Origin: Geitlerinema sp. PCC 7407 | Lineage (GTDB): Bacteria; Cyanobacteriota; Cyanobacteriia; PCC-7407 | Assembly (NCBI RefSeq): GCF_000317045.1 | Contig: NC_019703.1 | Span: 4,534,934 to 4,598,933, forward strand | Direction: 5' to 3' | Length of the DNA: 64,000 bases | Shown: piece by piece, positions 9,804 through 18,308 of the stretch | How the letters are laid out: the number at the start of each line of letters is the position of its first letter | Numbering within the stretch: the stretch's first letter is position 1 | Notes under the pieces: generated by a model | What the model was told of the DNA's origin: nothing | Database searches by the model: none | Seen by the model: the letters and a program-made list of their open reading frames with translations, nothing else | Translations under genes and position numbers: made by a program

Positions 9804-10148
9804 CTAGAGGTGGACTTCGCAGGGATCTTCTTCTTCCTGGAGGCCAACGGCGATCGCCCCGGCCAAAAAGGCAAACACCAAGGGCATGGGCGACTGCGAA
9901 AAATAGCTCAGGGGAATCGCAGCCAAAGCGACGAAAATGGCCAGCGCATTGAGGCGGCGCGCCAGCGGGCTCAGCTCTCGGGGCCGCAGGTCAGCAGAAG
10001 ACTGAATGGGGACAGGCAGCGGCATCACCGCGTGGGGCGGAAACGCCCAGTAGCGATAGTGCTCAAAAAAGATATCTGTCCAGCCATTGGTCTGGCACCA
10101 CTGTTCGATGAGGTCGTAGGCGATTTTGCAAGGATAACGATTTGCCAT
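9804..10148 (-). CDS. Small membrane protein, conserved hypothetical
   Basis: 114 residues. The N-terminal half is soluble (YDLIEQWCQTNGWTDIFFEH, then YWAFPPHAVMPLP). The C-terminal half has two hydrophobic segments, LNALAIFVALAAIPLSYF and MPLVFAFLAGAIAVGLQ, ending in an acidic tail. No catalytic motif is seen and I do not recognise the family. The gene is single, with a 650-base AT-rich region upstream. Confidence 0.8.
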   Translation of the reverse strand: MANRYPCKIAYDLIEQWCQTNGWTDIFFEHYRYWAFPPHAVMPLPVPIQSSADLRPRELSPLARRLNALAIFVALAAIPLSYFSQSPMPLVFAFLAGAIAVGLQEEEDPCEVHL

Positions 10149-10799
10149 AGGAGGGGCTGAACGAGACGGCGTAAGACAGGACGACTAAGTTTTCAAAGGT
10201 TCACAAAAGCGATCGCAAAAGCTCAGATTCGATATTGATTTGAGCTTAACAAGAAGCCGCGATCGTCAACTTGAGCATCAATAATTTGTAACCTTTATAC
10301 GGCCTTAAGATTTCTAGCTCAATGGGCAAGAATACTCATTTGGTGTTGACATGGACGAAACATCGGTTTTGATCAAGATAGCTTATGCAGAATAGACACC
10401 ATGTTTTTACCTTTTTGTCATGGCTGCAAAATCAGGTAAATCCCTGAAGATTGACGATAAAGCATCAAGAATAAATTTAAAACTAATTTTCAGGTTTATT
10501 TAATTTAAAAAATCTAAACTGAAAAGCTACAAAAAATAGATGATTCTTTAGTGTAAAAACTCCTCGCAAAAGAGTCACGATCCTCAAGGAAGATTTGCGA
10601 GGAAAATATGATCAATTAAGAAATTCTTTCGAAGGTCAACCGCAGCGAGAAATCTGTCATTTTCAAGAGCGCGTCTCTGCCGAGATTCGGAGGATCGAAA
10701 GCGCCATAGGTCTCCTGGTAGAGACAGGGCAGCACCCGAGAGACTGGGTAGATCTGCCCCAAGAATGTTAAATTCGGGGCGATCTTTGAGAGTTGCGCT
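10149..10799. other. AT-rich gene-poor stretch
   Basis: About 650 bases with clearly lower GC than the surroundings, especially 10230-10560. It holds the promoter region of the minus-strand membrane protein and, at its right end, a possible small minus-strand transcription unit that would end at the hairpin at 10561-10603. Tiny frames are present there: MALSILRISAETRS, encoded on the minus strand from about 10712, has a good AGGAG site. None is strong enough to call as a gene. Confidence 0.55.
10555..10603 (-). terminator. Probable intrinsic terminator of an unassigned minus-strand transcript
   Basis: Inverted repeat TCCTCGCAAA (10561-10570) and TTTGCGAGGA (10594-10603), a perfect 10-bp stem with a 23-base loop that itself contains TCCTCAAGGA. 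On the minus strand the stem is followed by GTTTTTAC, as expected for a terminator. No recognised minus-strand gene ends here. Confidence 0.5.
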
Positions 10800-11021
10800 G
10801 TGGTGAATTTTTCTGCTGAAGCGGCGATCGCCCGTTTACTACATCCGGAGCCCGCGACGATCGCGACCCTGGCGATCGCCCACTGTGCGATCGGCCTCGT
10901 CGCCGCCGCCGTTGCCCACCGCAAAGGCCGCAGCCTGCCTCAGTGGCTCGCCATCGGCCTGATCGGCGGCACTCCGAGCTTGGTTGCGGCCCTGCTGCTG
11001 CGGCCCCAGGACAGCGTCTAG
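10800..11021 (+). CDS. Small hydrophobic protein, hypothetical
   Basis: 73 residues from GTG 10800, or 72 from a second GTG. Two hydrophobic segments (ATIATLAIAHCAIGLVAAAVA and WLAIGLIGGTPSLVAALLL) are joined by a basic loop HRKGRSLPQ, the layout of a small two-helix membrane protein. The pattern looks protein-like and familiar from cyanobacteria, but I cannot name it. The ribosome site is weak. It converges on the hydroquinone reductase gene 21 bases away. Confidence 0.6.
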   Translation: MVNFSAEAAIARLLHPEPATIATLAIAHCAIGLVAAAVAHRKGRSLPQWLAIGLIGGTPSLVAALLLRPQDSV

Positions 11022-11042
11022 GCAACCGGCGCGGCGCCCTCG

Positions 11043-12005
11043 CTAAAAGCGATCGCGATCGTGGGGGCTGTCCCAATCCAAAATGGGGCCTTTGGGCACG
11101 ATCTGGGTCGGGTTCACCTTGGGGTGGCTGCGGTAGTAGTGGCGCTTGATGTGATCGAGGTTGCAGGTTTCGCCAATGGCGGGCCGCTGGTAGAGATCCT
11201 TGAGGTAGTTGCCCAGGTTGGGATAGTCGGCGATCCGGCGCAGATTGCACTTGAAATGGCCGTGGTACACCGGGTCGAAGCGCACCAGCGTGGTGAACAG
11301 GCACAGGTCCGCCTCGGTGAGGACGTCGCCGCACAGGTAGCGCTGGTTTTGCAGGACGGCGTCCCAGTGGTCGAGGGCGTCAAACAGCTCCGTGACGGCC
11401 TCTTCGTAGGCGGCCTGCTGGGTGGCGAAGCCAGCCCGATAGACGCCGTTGTTGATCGGCTGATAGATGGCGTCGATGGTTTGGTCGATGACAGCTTCTA
11501 GCTCGGGCGGACAAAGGTCGATGGCGTGACGGGCGATCGCCCCAAATTCACGATCGAGCATCCGAATGATTTCCCGCGATTCGTTGTTGACGATGGTGCC
11601 GGTTTGCTTGTCCCAGAGGATGGGCACGGTCACCCGCCCCGTGAACTGCGGATCGGCCTTGAGGTAGACCTCTCGCAGGTACTGGCTCCCGTTCACGGTG
11701 TCAGGGATGCAGCCCGGCCCCTCCGAGAAGACCCAGCCTTCGTCTAGCATCTCGGGATCGACCACCGAGAGGGAAATCGCGTCTTCGAGGCCCTTGATCT
11801 GGCGCATCAACAAGGTGCGGTGAGCCCAGGGGCAGGCGAGGGAAATGTAGAGGTGGTAGCGATCGCCCTCGGCCGGGAAGCCGCTGGATCCATCGGCGGT
11901 GATGCGCTGCCGAAAGGTGGTCGAAGGCCGCAAAAATCGGCCCTGCGGGTCTTCCTGCTCGCGCTCCTTGACCCAGCGACCGTCAACTAACATGCCCAAA
12001 CCCAT
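11043..12005 (-). CDS. Glutathionyl-hydroquinone reductase (Xi-class GST, YqjG/ECM4-like)
   Basis: Reduces glutathionyl-hydroquinones to hydroquinones plus oxidised glutathione; cytoplasmic. 320 residues, the usual length. The N-terminal thioredoxin-like domain has the catalytic Cys58 in LACPWAH, and TVPILWD and NNESREIIRMLDREF form the glutathione pocket. The all-helical C-terminal GST domain follows. A role in recycling quinones or detoxifying their adducts would fit a phototroph. Single gene; neighbours give no further clue. Confidence 0.93.
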   Translation of the reverse strand: MGLGMLVDGRWVKEREQEDPQGRFLRPSTTFRQRITADGSSGFPAEGDRYHLYISLACPWAHRTLLMRQIKGLEDAISLSVVDPEMLDEGWVFSEGPGCIPDTVNGSQYLREVYLKADPQFTGRVTVPILWDKQTGTIVNNESREIIRMLDREFGAIARHAIDLCPPELEAVIDQTIDAIYQPINNGVYRAGFATQQAAYEEAVTELFDALDHWDAVLQNQRYLCGDVLTEADLCLFTTLVRFDPVYHGHFKCNLRRIADYPNLGNYLKDLYQRPAIGETCNLDHIKRHYYRSHPKVNPTQIVPKGPILDWDSPHDRDRF

Positions 12006-12084
12006 GCGCTCCTCTCTCCTGTGGTGGGGTACCCCTTCAGGGTGACGGAGATTGAGGGCGATCGCCAGTTCCCTCAGCCAGAGA

Positions 12085-12582
12085 TTAGGCCGGAGGCTCT
12101 GAGGGTTTGGGGTCTGCGTTCGGCGGCACGAGGGGATCGTCGATCACTTCTTCGACGCGATCTTCGGCATTCAGCAGGCGATCGCGGGCTGCATCGGCGC
12201 GGGCCTGGGCTTCGTCAGCACGGGCCTGGGCTTCGTTGGCTTGCTCCTGCAGCTGATCGGCCACCGACTGCCTGGAAGGGGCCAGCTCTTGACTGGCAAC
12301 CTGCTGCACGGCGTCGGCCTTTTGCTGCACTTCGTCGGCCTGAATCTGGGCGCGATCGGCCCGGGCCTGGGCAGTCCCGGCCCGCAGATAAGCCAGGGTT
12401 GCCCGCAGCCGAAAGGCATCGGCTTTGAGGCTATCCATACTTTCTTCGGTCGAGAGCGATCGCGCTTTGAGCTTCTCCACCTCGGTTCGCAGCGCGGTGA
12501 CTTCGTCCTTGAGGCGCTCATCTTCAACAATCAGAGCGCCGATCTCAGCCACGATAGAGTCCAACCAGTCCTCAGAGTCCAC
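12085..12582 (-). CDS. Ala/Glu-rich coiled-coil protein
   Basis: 165 residues from a GTG start. The whole middle is a predicted coiled coil rich in Ala, Gln, Asp and Arg, with degenerate heptad-like repeats of the type ADEAQARADEAQARAD near residues 115-135. The C-terminus is Pro-rich (PNADPKPSEPPA). Such sequences are low in information and could be structural or scaffold proteins. I do not recognise a family. Confidence 0.72.
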   Translation of the reverse strand: MDSEDWLDSIVAEIGALIVEDERLKDEVTALRTEVEKLKARSLSTEESMDSLKADAFRLRATLAYLRAGTAQARADRAQIQADEVQQKADAVQQVASQELAPSRQSVADQLQEQANEAQARADEAQARADAARDRLLNAEDRVEEVIDDPLVPPNADPKPSEPPA

Positions 12583-12941
12583 AGCTTCTCGCCATCCTCA
12601 GCGTCGTTCAGCGTGATTGGGGAAAATTCAGAAACGATCTGTACCCCCATCTAGGATATCGAGTCGCTGACGGGCTCGTCTTGGGGTGGCTGCGATCGCC
12701 AAATTGTCGGTCGTTCTGCAAAATACGCCAAGGCAACTCGGTATGATCGCCATAGCCTATCTAGGCAGTGCCTGTGATCCCGAGGGCGATCGCCAAATTT
12801 GGGAGAGTGCGCCATGGCTTTCCCGCTTTTGCCCGCCGCTCCTGACGCAGGCCAGCAACTCAGACTGTCGCTCAACCCGCCCATCAGGGCTCCAGCACCG
12901 TCCAAACTTCATAACACTCGCAGGGAAGACAGCTAATTAAC
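12583..12941. other. Intergenic region upstream of glgA
   Basis: 359 bases between divergent genes. It has three or four HIP1 or near-HIP1 sites and no convincing small gene. It should contain the promoters of glgA and of the coiled-coil gene. I see no clear -10/-35 pair. Confidence 0.5.
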
Positions 12942-14354
12942 ATGCGGATCTTATTCGTTGCAGCCGAAGCCGCCCCGATCGCGAAAGTCGGCGGCATGGG
13001 AGATGTCGTCGGCGCGCTTCCGAAAGTGCTGCGCAGCCTGGGCCATGATGTTCGAGTGTTCATTCCGTACTACGGCTTCTTGTCCGACAAAATCGACATT
13101 CCTGAAGAGCCGGTATGGTGGGGCTACGCCATGTTCCAGGACTTTGCCGTTTACGAAACGGTGTTGCCCGGCAGCGACGTTCCGCTCTACCTGTTTGGTC
13201 ACCCTGCCTTCGATCCCCGGCGCATCTACGGCGGCACCGACGAAGACTGGCGCTTCACCTTCTTTGCTAACGGGGCGGCTGAGTTTGCCTGGAACTATTG
13301 GAAGCCCGACATCATACACTGCCACGACTGGCACACCGGCATGATCCCGGTGTGGATGCACCAGACGCCCGACATTGCCACCATTTTCACCATTCACAAC
13401 CTGGCCTACCAGGGGCCGTGGCGCTGGAAGCTCGAGCAGATGACCTGGTGTCCGTGGTACATGCAGGGCCACAACACCATGGCGGCGGCGGTGCAGTACG
13501 CGGACTTGGTGAATACGGTCTCTCCCACCTACGCGGAGCAGATCAAGACAGCGGCCTATGGGGAGGAGCTTGAGGGACTGCTGTCCTTCATCAGCGGCAA
13601 GCTGAGCGGCATTCTCAACGGCATCGACACCCACGTGTACGATCCGGCCAACGATCCCCACCTGCGGCAGACCTTCACGGCGGACACCCTCGAAAAGCGA
13701 GTCGCCAACAAGATCGCCCTCCAGGAAGAGATGGGCCTGGAGGTCAACTCCAAGACGTTCCTGGTGGGCATTGTGACGCGTCTGGTGGAGCAGAAGGGCA
13801 TTGACCTGGTGCTCCAGGTGCTCGATCGCTTCATGGCCTACAACGACGCGCAGTTCGTGCTGCTGGGAACGGGCGATCGCTACTACGAAACCCAGATGTG
13901 GCAGCTAGCGTCCCGCTATCCGGGGCGCATGGCCTCCTATCTGCTCTACAACGATGTTTTGGCGCGGCGAATCTACGCGGGATCAGATGCTTTCTTGATG
14001 CCGTCTCGCTTTGAGCCTTGCGGCATTAGCCAAATGATGGCGCTGCGCTACGGCTGCGTGCCCATTGTGCGGCGGACCGGCGGCCTGGTGGACACGGTGT
14101 TCCACAATAACCCCACCCAGCAGGCAGGCAACGGCTACTGCTTCGATCGCTATGAGCCGCTGGATCTGTTTAGCTGCATGGTGCGAGCCAGCGAGGCCTT
14201 CCGGTTCAAGGATGAGTGGCAGAGGCTCCAGCAGCGCGGCATGCGGATGGACTTTAGCTGGGACAAGTCGGCCCAGGAGTATCTCAAGCTCTACCGCCAA
14301 GTGAAGGGGCTGCCTGCTGAGGAGACGCCGGATCTGGCAGCGACCCCTAGCTAG
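12942..14354 (+). CDS. glgA: Glycogen synthase (ADP-glucose-dependent), isoform I type
   Basis: Extends alpha-1,4-glucan chains from ADP-glucose; GT5 family, cytoplasmic. 470 residues. The N-terminal ADP-glucose motif is [13 protein letters not shown] (residues 16-28). [16 protein letters not shown] lies in the substrate cleft, and the C-terminal Rossmann domain has [21 protein letters not shown] and [10 protein letters not shown]. The start [20 protein letters not shown] resembles the cyanobacterial GlgA1 group rather than GlgA2. Stands alone on its strand; carbon storage. Confidence 0.96.
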   Translation: MRILFVAAEAAPIAKVGGMGDVVGALPKVLRSLGHDVRVFIPYYGFLSDKIDIPEEPVWWGYAMFQDFAVYETVLPGSDVPLYLFGHPAFDPRRIYGGTDEDWRFTFFANGAAEFAWNYWKPDIIHCHDWHTGMIPVWMHQTPDIATIFTIHNLAYQGPWRWKLEQMTWCPWYMQGHNTMAAAVQYADLVNTVSPTYAEQIKTAAYGEELEGLLSFISGKLSGILNGIDTHVYDPANDPHLRQTFTADTLEKRVANKIALQEEMGLEVNSKTFLVGIVTRLVEQKGIDLVLQVLDRFMAYNDAQFVLLGTGDRYYETQMWQLASRYPGRMASYLLYNDVLARRIYAGSDAFLMPSRFEPCGISQMMALRYGCVPIVRRTGGLVDTVFHNNPTQQAGNGYCFDRYEPLDLFSCMVRASEAFRFKDEWQRLQQRGMRMDFSWDKSAQEYLKLYRQVKGLPAEETPDLAATPS

Positions 14355-14504
14355 CCTGGGTAAAGCTAGTCGATCAGGGTCGGGGGCTCGATCAGTGCCA
14401 CTGGGTAGAGACTTGCACCGGGGGAAGTGAGTACCCTAGAAGGCAGGGGCGGGACGGCGATCGCGCCCCTATTGACCCGTCGCGATGGTTCTAAAAACTT
14501 GGAT

Positions 14505-14816
14505 ATGAGGTCCTTCCAAGGTTGGTGGCGCAGCTTTAGCATGGCGGTCCAGCAAAATCCGCCCCACTGCGTCGAGCTGATTATGCTGGTGATGGCCATG
14601 GTGCTGTTGTCCCTGGCGCTGCTGGGACTGGTGCGAGAGTGGCCCTATTTTGTCTTGAGCTTTAGCTTTGCCATGGGGGCGGCGGTGTCGTGCCTGGTGC
14701 GAGAGGCGATCGCCCCGTCTCCGAATGCCTCGGTGGCCCAGGTATCAGCGACGGTGCTGCTGCTGCTGAGCTGCTATGGGTTTGTGGACTGGTTTCACCA
14801 CGCTCAGCCCTTCTGA
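14505..14816 (+). CDS. Small membrane protein, conserved hypothetical
   Basis: 103 residues from ATG 14505; a GTG at 14427 would add 26 residues of poor quality. Three hydrophobic segments are visible: VELIMLVMAMVLLSLALLGLV, PYFVLSFSFAMGAAVSCLV and VAQVSATVLLLLSCYGFV. No functional motif. Its 3' end overlaps the convergent glycosyltransferase gene by 13 bases. Function unknown. Confidence 0.68.
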   Translation: MRSFQGWWRSFSMAVQQNPPHCVELIMLVMAMVLLSLALLGLVREWPYFVLSFSFAMGAAVSCLVREAIAPSPNASVAQVSATVLLLLSCYGFVDWFHHAQPF

Positions 14817-16000
14817 AGCAGGGTGCGGTAGGCGTCGAGAGTTTGGCGGGCGATCGCGCTCCAGCTATAGATTTTTTGGGCGTAGAGTTGCCCCTGGCGG
14901 CCCCGCTCAGCCCGGTTGGCGGCGGGATCTAGGGCGCTTTTGAGGTTCGCGATCAGATCTGGCACCGTGCAGGGGGTGATCCAGCCCGCTCCGGCCTGCT
15001 GGACGGCGGGCCAGATGTGCACCTGGTCAGAAATCACCACCGGAATTCCCATGGCCATGGCCTCGGCGACGGCAATGCCGAAGTTTTCGTAGTAGGACGG
15101 CAGCACAAAAAGATCGGCAGCCCGCAAAAGGCCCAGCTTGTCGGGGCCGGTGACAAAGCCGGTGAGGGTCGTGTGGGGGGCGATCGCCGACTGCTGGATC
15201 TGCGCGCGAATCTGGGCTTCGTAGGCGGGGTCTTGGGGATTGGAGCCAGCCACCACCCAGTGAAAAGGCAGCCCCTCGGCGGCGATCGCCTCTAGGGCCG
15301 GAATCAGCAGCTCTAGGCCTTTCTTGGGGTCAAGGCGGGACATAAACAGGACCAACGGGCGATCGCTCGGCAGGCCATACTTTGCCCGCATCGCCTCCGG
15401 GCTGGGCGCGGTCTCCGGATCCGGCAAGCTCACCCCCAACGGGATCACCCAGTCGCGCGTTTGCGCCCCAAAGCGCTCGGAGATCTTGGCCTCCTGGTCG
15501 CTCGTGAAGTGCACCGCTGCGGCCCCGGCCAAGTTGGGCCGCTCCAGCAGGCGACCGTAGATCTGCTTGAGCCAGCGTTTTTTGCGCAGGTCAGCGGGGT
15601 CGAGGGTGCCCAGGGGCCGCAGCAGGTAGGGCAGCCGCCGCGATCGCGCCACCGTGGCCGCAGCGGTGCTGATGGGCGAAAACAGGGCGTGAATGTGGGC
15701 AATGTCAAAGTCCTGGGCGTGGGCGGCCAGCCAGGTCAGCAAATCCAGCGAAAACTTGTAGCGGCGAAAGGGAGCACAGCGGAAATAGCGCACGTGGTAG
15801 CCCGCCTCGGGAATGGGCTGATTGAGGGGCACATCCAAAGGGGCTTGGCCGCGATCGCCGTTGGCGTTGGTCGTGAGGATGGTCACCTCCGCCCCCGCAG
15901 CGGCCTGGGCGGCGGCCAGTCCCCGCACCATCTGGCTGGGGCCGCCGTAGACCAGGGAGATCGACGGCACGATGTGGACGATGCGCAGCGGCGAAGTCAT
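14804..16000 (-). CDS. hpsP: GT4 glycosyltransferase, hormogonium-polysaccharide type (HpsP-like)
   Basis: 398 residues; GT-B fold retaining glycosyltransferase using nucleotide sugars at the inner membrane face. N-terminal VHIVPSISLVYGGPSQMVRG is the GT4 acceptor-domain start. The donor domain has FMSRLDPKKGLELLIPAL and the E-x7-E-like element SYYENFGIAVAEAMAMGIPVV. The start at 16000 overlaps the stop of the preceding gene by 4 bases (ATGA), which implies translational coupling. The symbol follows my memory of the Nostoc hpsL-P gene order and needs a profile search. Confidence 0.85.
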   Translation of the reverse strand: MTSPLRIVHIVPSISLVYGGPSQMVRGLAAAQAAAGAEVTILTTNANGDRGQAPLDVPLNQPIPEAGYHVRYFRCAPFRRYKFSLDLLTWLAAHAQDFDIAHIHALFSPISTAAATVARSRRLPYLLRPLGTLDPADLRKKRWLKQIYGRLLERPNLAGAAAVHFTSDQEAKISERFGAQTRDWVIPLGVSLPDPETAPSPEAMRAKYGLPSDRPLVLFMSRLDPKKGLELLIPALEAIAAEGLPFHWVVAGSNPQDPAYEAQIRAQIQQSAIAPHTTLTGFVTGPDKLGLLRAADLFVLPSYYENFGIAVAEAMAMGIPVVISDQVHIWPAVQQAGAGWITPCTVPDLIANLKSALDPAANRAERGRQGQLYAQKIYSWSAIARQTLDAYRTLLQKG

Positions 16001-17172
16001 GGGGCCAGCTCCTGATAAAAGGCCAGCAGCTCTTGGGCCAGAGCGCGGTTGGTGTAGTGCGTCAGGCAGCGCTGATAGCCTTGCTGGCCGAGGGATTGGG
16101 CGTACTCCCGGCTGTCCATCAGCTTGGCGAGGCACTGGCCCAGGGCCGCCCCGTCTCCCTCCGGGAAAGTCAGGCCGCGATCGCCGATCACGTGGGGAAT
16201 TTCTCCCGAATCGGAGCCAATGACCGGCACCTGGCAGGCCATCGCCTCGATCAGCACGTGGCCAAACTGCTCCTTCCAGCCCGCCGCCGTGAGGGTCTTG
16301 AACTGGTAGGTGGTCTCCGAGGGCAGGACCAGGGTGCTCATCAGGTTGATGTAGCGGGGAACGTCGTCGTGGGGCACGCTCTCGATCCAGCGAATGCGAT
16401 CGCCGATGCCCGCCGCCTCGGCGCTGGCCGCCAAGGTTTCTTTGAGGGGGCCGCGACCCAGGAGCAGCAGCTTCCACGGGCGATCGCCCAGGCCAGCCAG
16501 CGCCTGGATCAGCGTCCCCAGACCCTTTTCGGGGACAAAGCGCCCCACGTAGCCCACCACAAACTCGCCTGGGTCGATGCCCAGGCTGGCCGCCAGCTCC
16601 GGCTGGGGCTGGGGCCGAAAGAGCTGCTCATCGACGCCCAATTGGGGCATGACCCGCATCGGCCCCTGGTAGCCGCGATCGCGCAAAATGTCCGCCCCGT
16701 CCTGGTTGCCCACCACCACGCCATCGGTGTGGCCCAGGTTGTAGCGCTCCAGCAGCGACACCGGAAACTTCAGGTCGTAGGGCAGGTTCCACCAGGTGAA
16801 AAACAGGTTTTTGGCCTTCAGGCCCAGCAAGCGGTTGAGGGTGATGAACTGGCTGTAGGCGATCGCCTTAGACCCCTGCTCCACCTGAATAATGTCTGGC
16901 CGAAACTCTCGCAGCAGCGTCACCAGATCCCAGCCAAAGCACAGCAGCCCCTGATTGTTCTCGCTGAAGTTTGCCACTGGCACCACCCGAAAGTTGCCCT
17001 CCTGGCGGGCCACCGGCTCGATGATTTTGTTCTGGACGCCGCCCGGCCGCCAGCGCCGCGGAACCACGATGGTCACCTCGTTGCGCGGGTCCAGGGCCGC
17101 CAGCGATCGCAGCTTTTCGCAGTTCAGGTCAACGATGTAGGTGTGGCTGGCAACAAGAATCCGCATGGACAA
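15997..17172 (-). CDS. hpsO: GT4 glycosyltransferase, hormogonium-polysaccharide type (HpsO-like)
   Basis: 391 residues, GT-B fold. N-terminal MRILVASHTYIVDLNCEKL is characteristic of this subgroup. The middle carries GVVVGNQDGADILRDRGY. The donor domain has VGYVGRFVPEKGLGTLIQAL and EQFGHVLIEAMACQVPVIGSDSG, including the conserved Glu pair. Transfers a sugar onto a lipid-linked exopolysaccharide intermediate, by family inference. It lies 17 bases after the GT2 gene and overlaps the next glycosyltransferase by 4 bases. Symbol from remembered synteny; reaction specificity unknown. Confidence 0.85.
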   Translation of the reverse strand: MSMRILVASHTYIVDLNCEKLRSLAALDPRNEVTIVVPRRWRPGGVQNKIIEPVARQEGNFRVVPVANFSENNQGLLCFGWDLVTLLREFRPDIIQVEQGSKAIAYSQFITLNRLLGLKAKNLFFTWWNLPYDLKFPVSLLERYNLGHTDGVVVGNQDGADILRDRGYQGPMRVMPQLGVDEQLFRPQPQPELAASLGIDPGEFVVGYVGRFVPEKGLGTLIQALAGLGDRPWKLLLLGRGPLKETLAASAEAAGIGDRIRWIESVPHDDVPRYINLMSTLVLPSETTYQFKTLTAAGWKEQFGHVLIEAMACQVPVIGSDSGEIPHVIGDRGLTFPEGDGAALGQCLAKLMDSREYAQSLGQQGYQRCLTHYTNRALAQELLAFYQELAP

Positions 17173-17189
17173 ACACCAAGATCAAAGGG

Positions 17190-18218
17190 CTACACAGAAG
17201 CGGTGGGGCTAGAGCGATCAGCGGGATCAGTCGGCTGCATCTCCCGCAGCGCGTCCCGCCGCGAATAGAGCTGGCCATCGTCCCACAGCGATCGCACCGC
17301 CGTTTTCAGCGCGCTCAAGAAACCCAGCCCATAAAAGCAGCCCCGCGTCAGGATCTTGATCGGGGAGCCGCTCTTGTGGCAGGGCGGGCGGCCCAGCACG
17401 TGGCAGTCAAACAACCGCCCAAACAGCCGCAGCGCCTGGAGAGCCGTGAGATTTTTGAGGCCGAGCCAAAAATGGTTGTGATAGAAGGTGATCTGGTACT
17501 GGAGCGATCGCGTGCTGATGTCGTGGCAGCCCCCCGTCTCCTCCCCCAGGTGCACCAAGTGGGCCTCCGGGTCGTACCAGACGATGTAGCCCGTCCCGCG
17601 AATGTGCAGGCAAAAATCCGACTCCTCCCGCACCGCGCTCCCCCGAAAGCGCTCGTCAAAGCGCAGGCCGTGGCGCTCTAGCAGCTCCCGCCGAAAGGAC
17701 ATATTGCAGCCCCGGGCCGTCAGCACCTGCTGGGCTTTGACCGTGTGCACCAGGTCAATGTAATACCAGGCGATCCCGGGATCCATGGCCTGGGGCGGCA
17801 GATCCTCGATGGTCAGGCCGGGCTGGGCATCCGCCAGCTTCATGCGGTCAAACACCCGTCCCGCCACCGCCCCCACCTCCGGGCGATCGCGGTAGTTGCG
17901 GGCGTGGGCCTCCAGGAACCCCGCTGGCAGCAGCACATCATCATCGAGAAACAGCAGCACATCTCCGGTGGCCCGCCGGATCGCGTAGTTGCGCGCCCCC
18001 GGCAGGCTCGCCCACGGCAGCCGATGCCACTGGATCAAGCCATCATTGGCCAGCTCCGTCAGGTAGGCCATCGTCTCCGGCTGATGGTGGGCCGTCTGGT
18101 CCACCACGATCACCTCGAAGCTGGGGTAGTCCTGGGCCAGGATGTCCCGCAGAGAGTCGCACAGGGGCTCCTCGCGGCCATAGGTGGGGACAACAACGGA
18201 GATTTTGGGCCAAATCAC
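17190..18218 (-). CDS. hpsN: GT2 glycosyltransferase, hormogonium-polysaccharide type (HpsN-like)
   Basis: 342 residues from a GTG start (MIWPKISVVVPTYGRE); GT-A fold inverting enzyme. The nucleotide-sugar strand is ISVVVPTYGR, the metal-binding motif is LLFLDDDVLLP, and the acceptor region holds GCNMSFRRELLERHGLRFDERF. No long C-terminal membrane domain is seen, though LTALQALRLFG is mildly hydrophobic. It sits between the polymerase-like hpsL homologue and two GT4 genes. Assignment to HpsN is by context and memory. Confidence 0.85.
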   Translation of the reverse strand: MIWPKISVVVPTYGREEPLCDSLRDILAQDYPSFEVIVVDQTAHHQPETMAYLTELANDGLIQWHRLPWASLPGARNYAIRRATGDVLLFLDDDVLLPAGFLEAHARNYRDRPEVGAVAGRVFDRMKLADAQPGLTIEDLPPQAMDPGIAWYYIDLVHTVKAQQVLTARGCNMSFRRELLERHGLRFDERFRGSAVREESDFCLHIRGTGYIVWYDPEAHLVHLGEETGGCHDISTRSLQYQITFYHNHFWLGLKNLTALQALRLFGRLFDCHVLGRPPCHKSGSPIKILTRGCFYGLGFLSALKTAVRSLWDDGQLYSRRDALREMQPTDPADRSSPTASV

Positions 18219-18275
18219 GGTGTGGGGCTCCTTCAGGGTTGGTTCGCTATGGATTTGCTTCGCAGGATCTCAATT

Positions 18276-18308
18276 GCTTTTACGCGGCTTTTACGCGGCT
18301 TTTACGCG
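18276..18308. repeat. Three tandem 11-bp repeats at the 3' end of the hpsL-like gene
   Basis: Exact copies of GCTTTTACGCG at 18276-18286, 18287-18297 and 18298-18308. The last part encodes the C-terminal residues RVKAA of the hpsL-like protein, and its stop codon lies inside the repeat. Because 11 is not a multiple of three, gain or loss of a unit would change the C-terminus or leave the stop unchanged, depending on position. Confidence 0.9.

Noticed and set aside
10288-10302. NtcA-type site GTA-N8-TAC
   Set aside because: The sequence GTAACCTTTATAC has a 7-base spacer, not 8.
10616-10924. 102-codon minus-strand frame
   Set aside because: Its N-terminal half is antisense to the small gene at 10800 and has no ribosome site; only the downstream hairpin keeps the region of interest.
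16033-17268. 411-codon frame on the plus strand
   Set aside because: Antisense to a glycosyltransferase with intact motifs; no ribosome site or family features.
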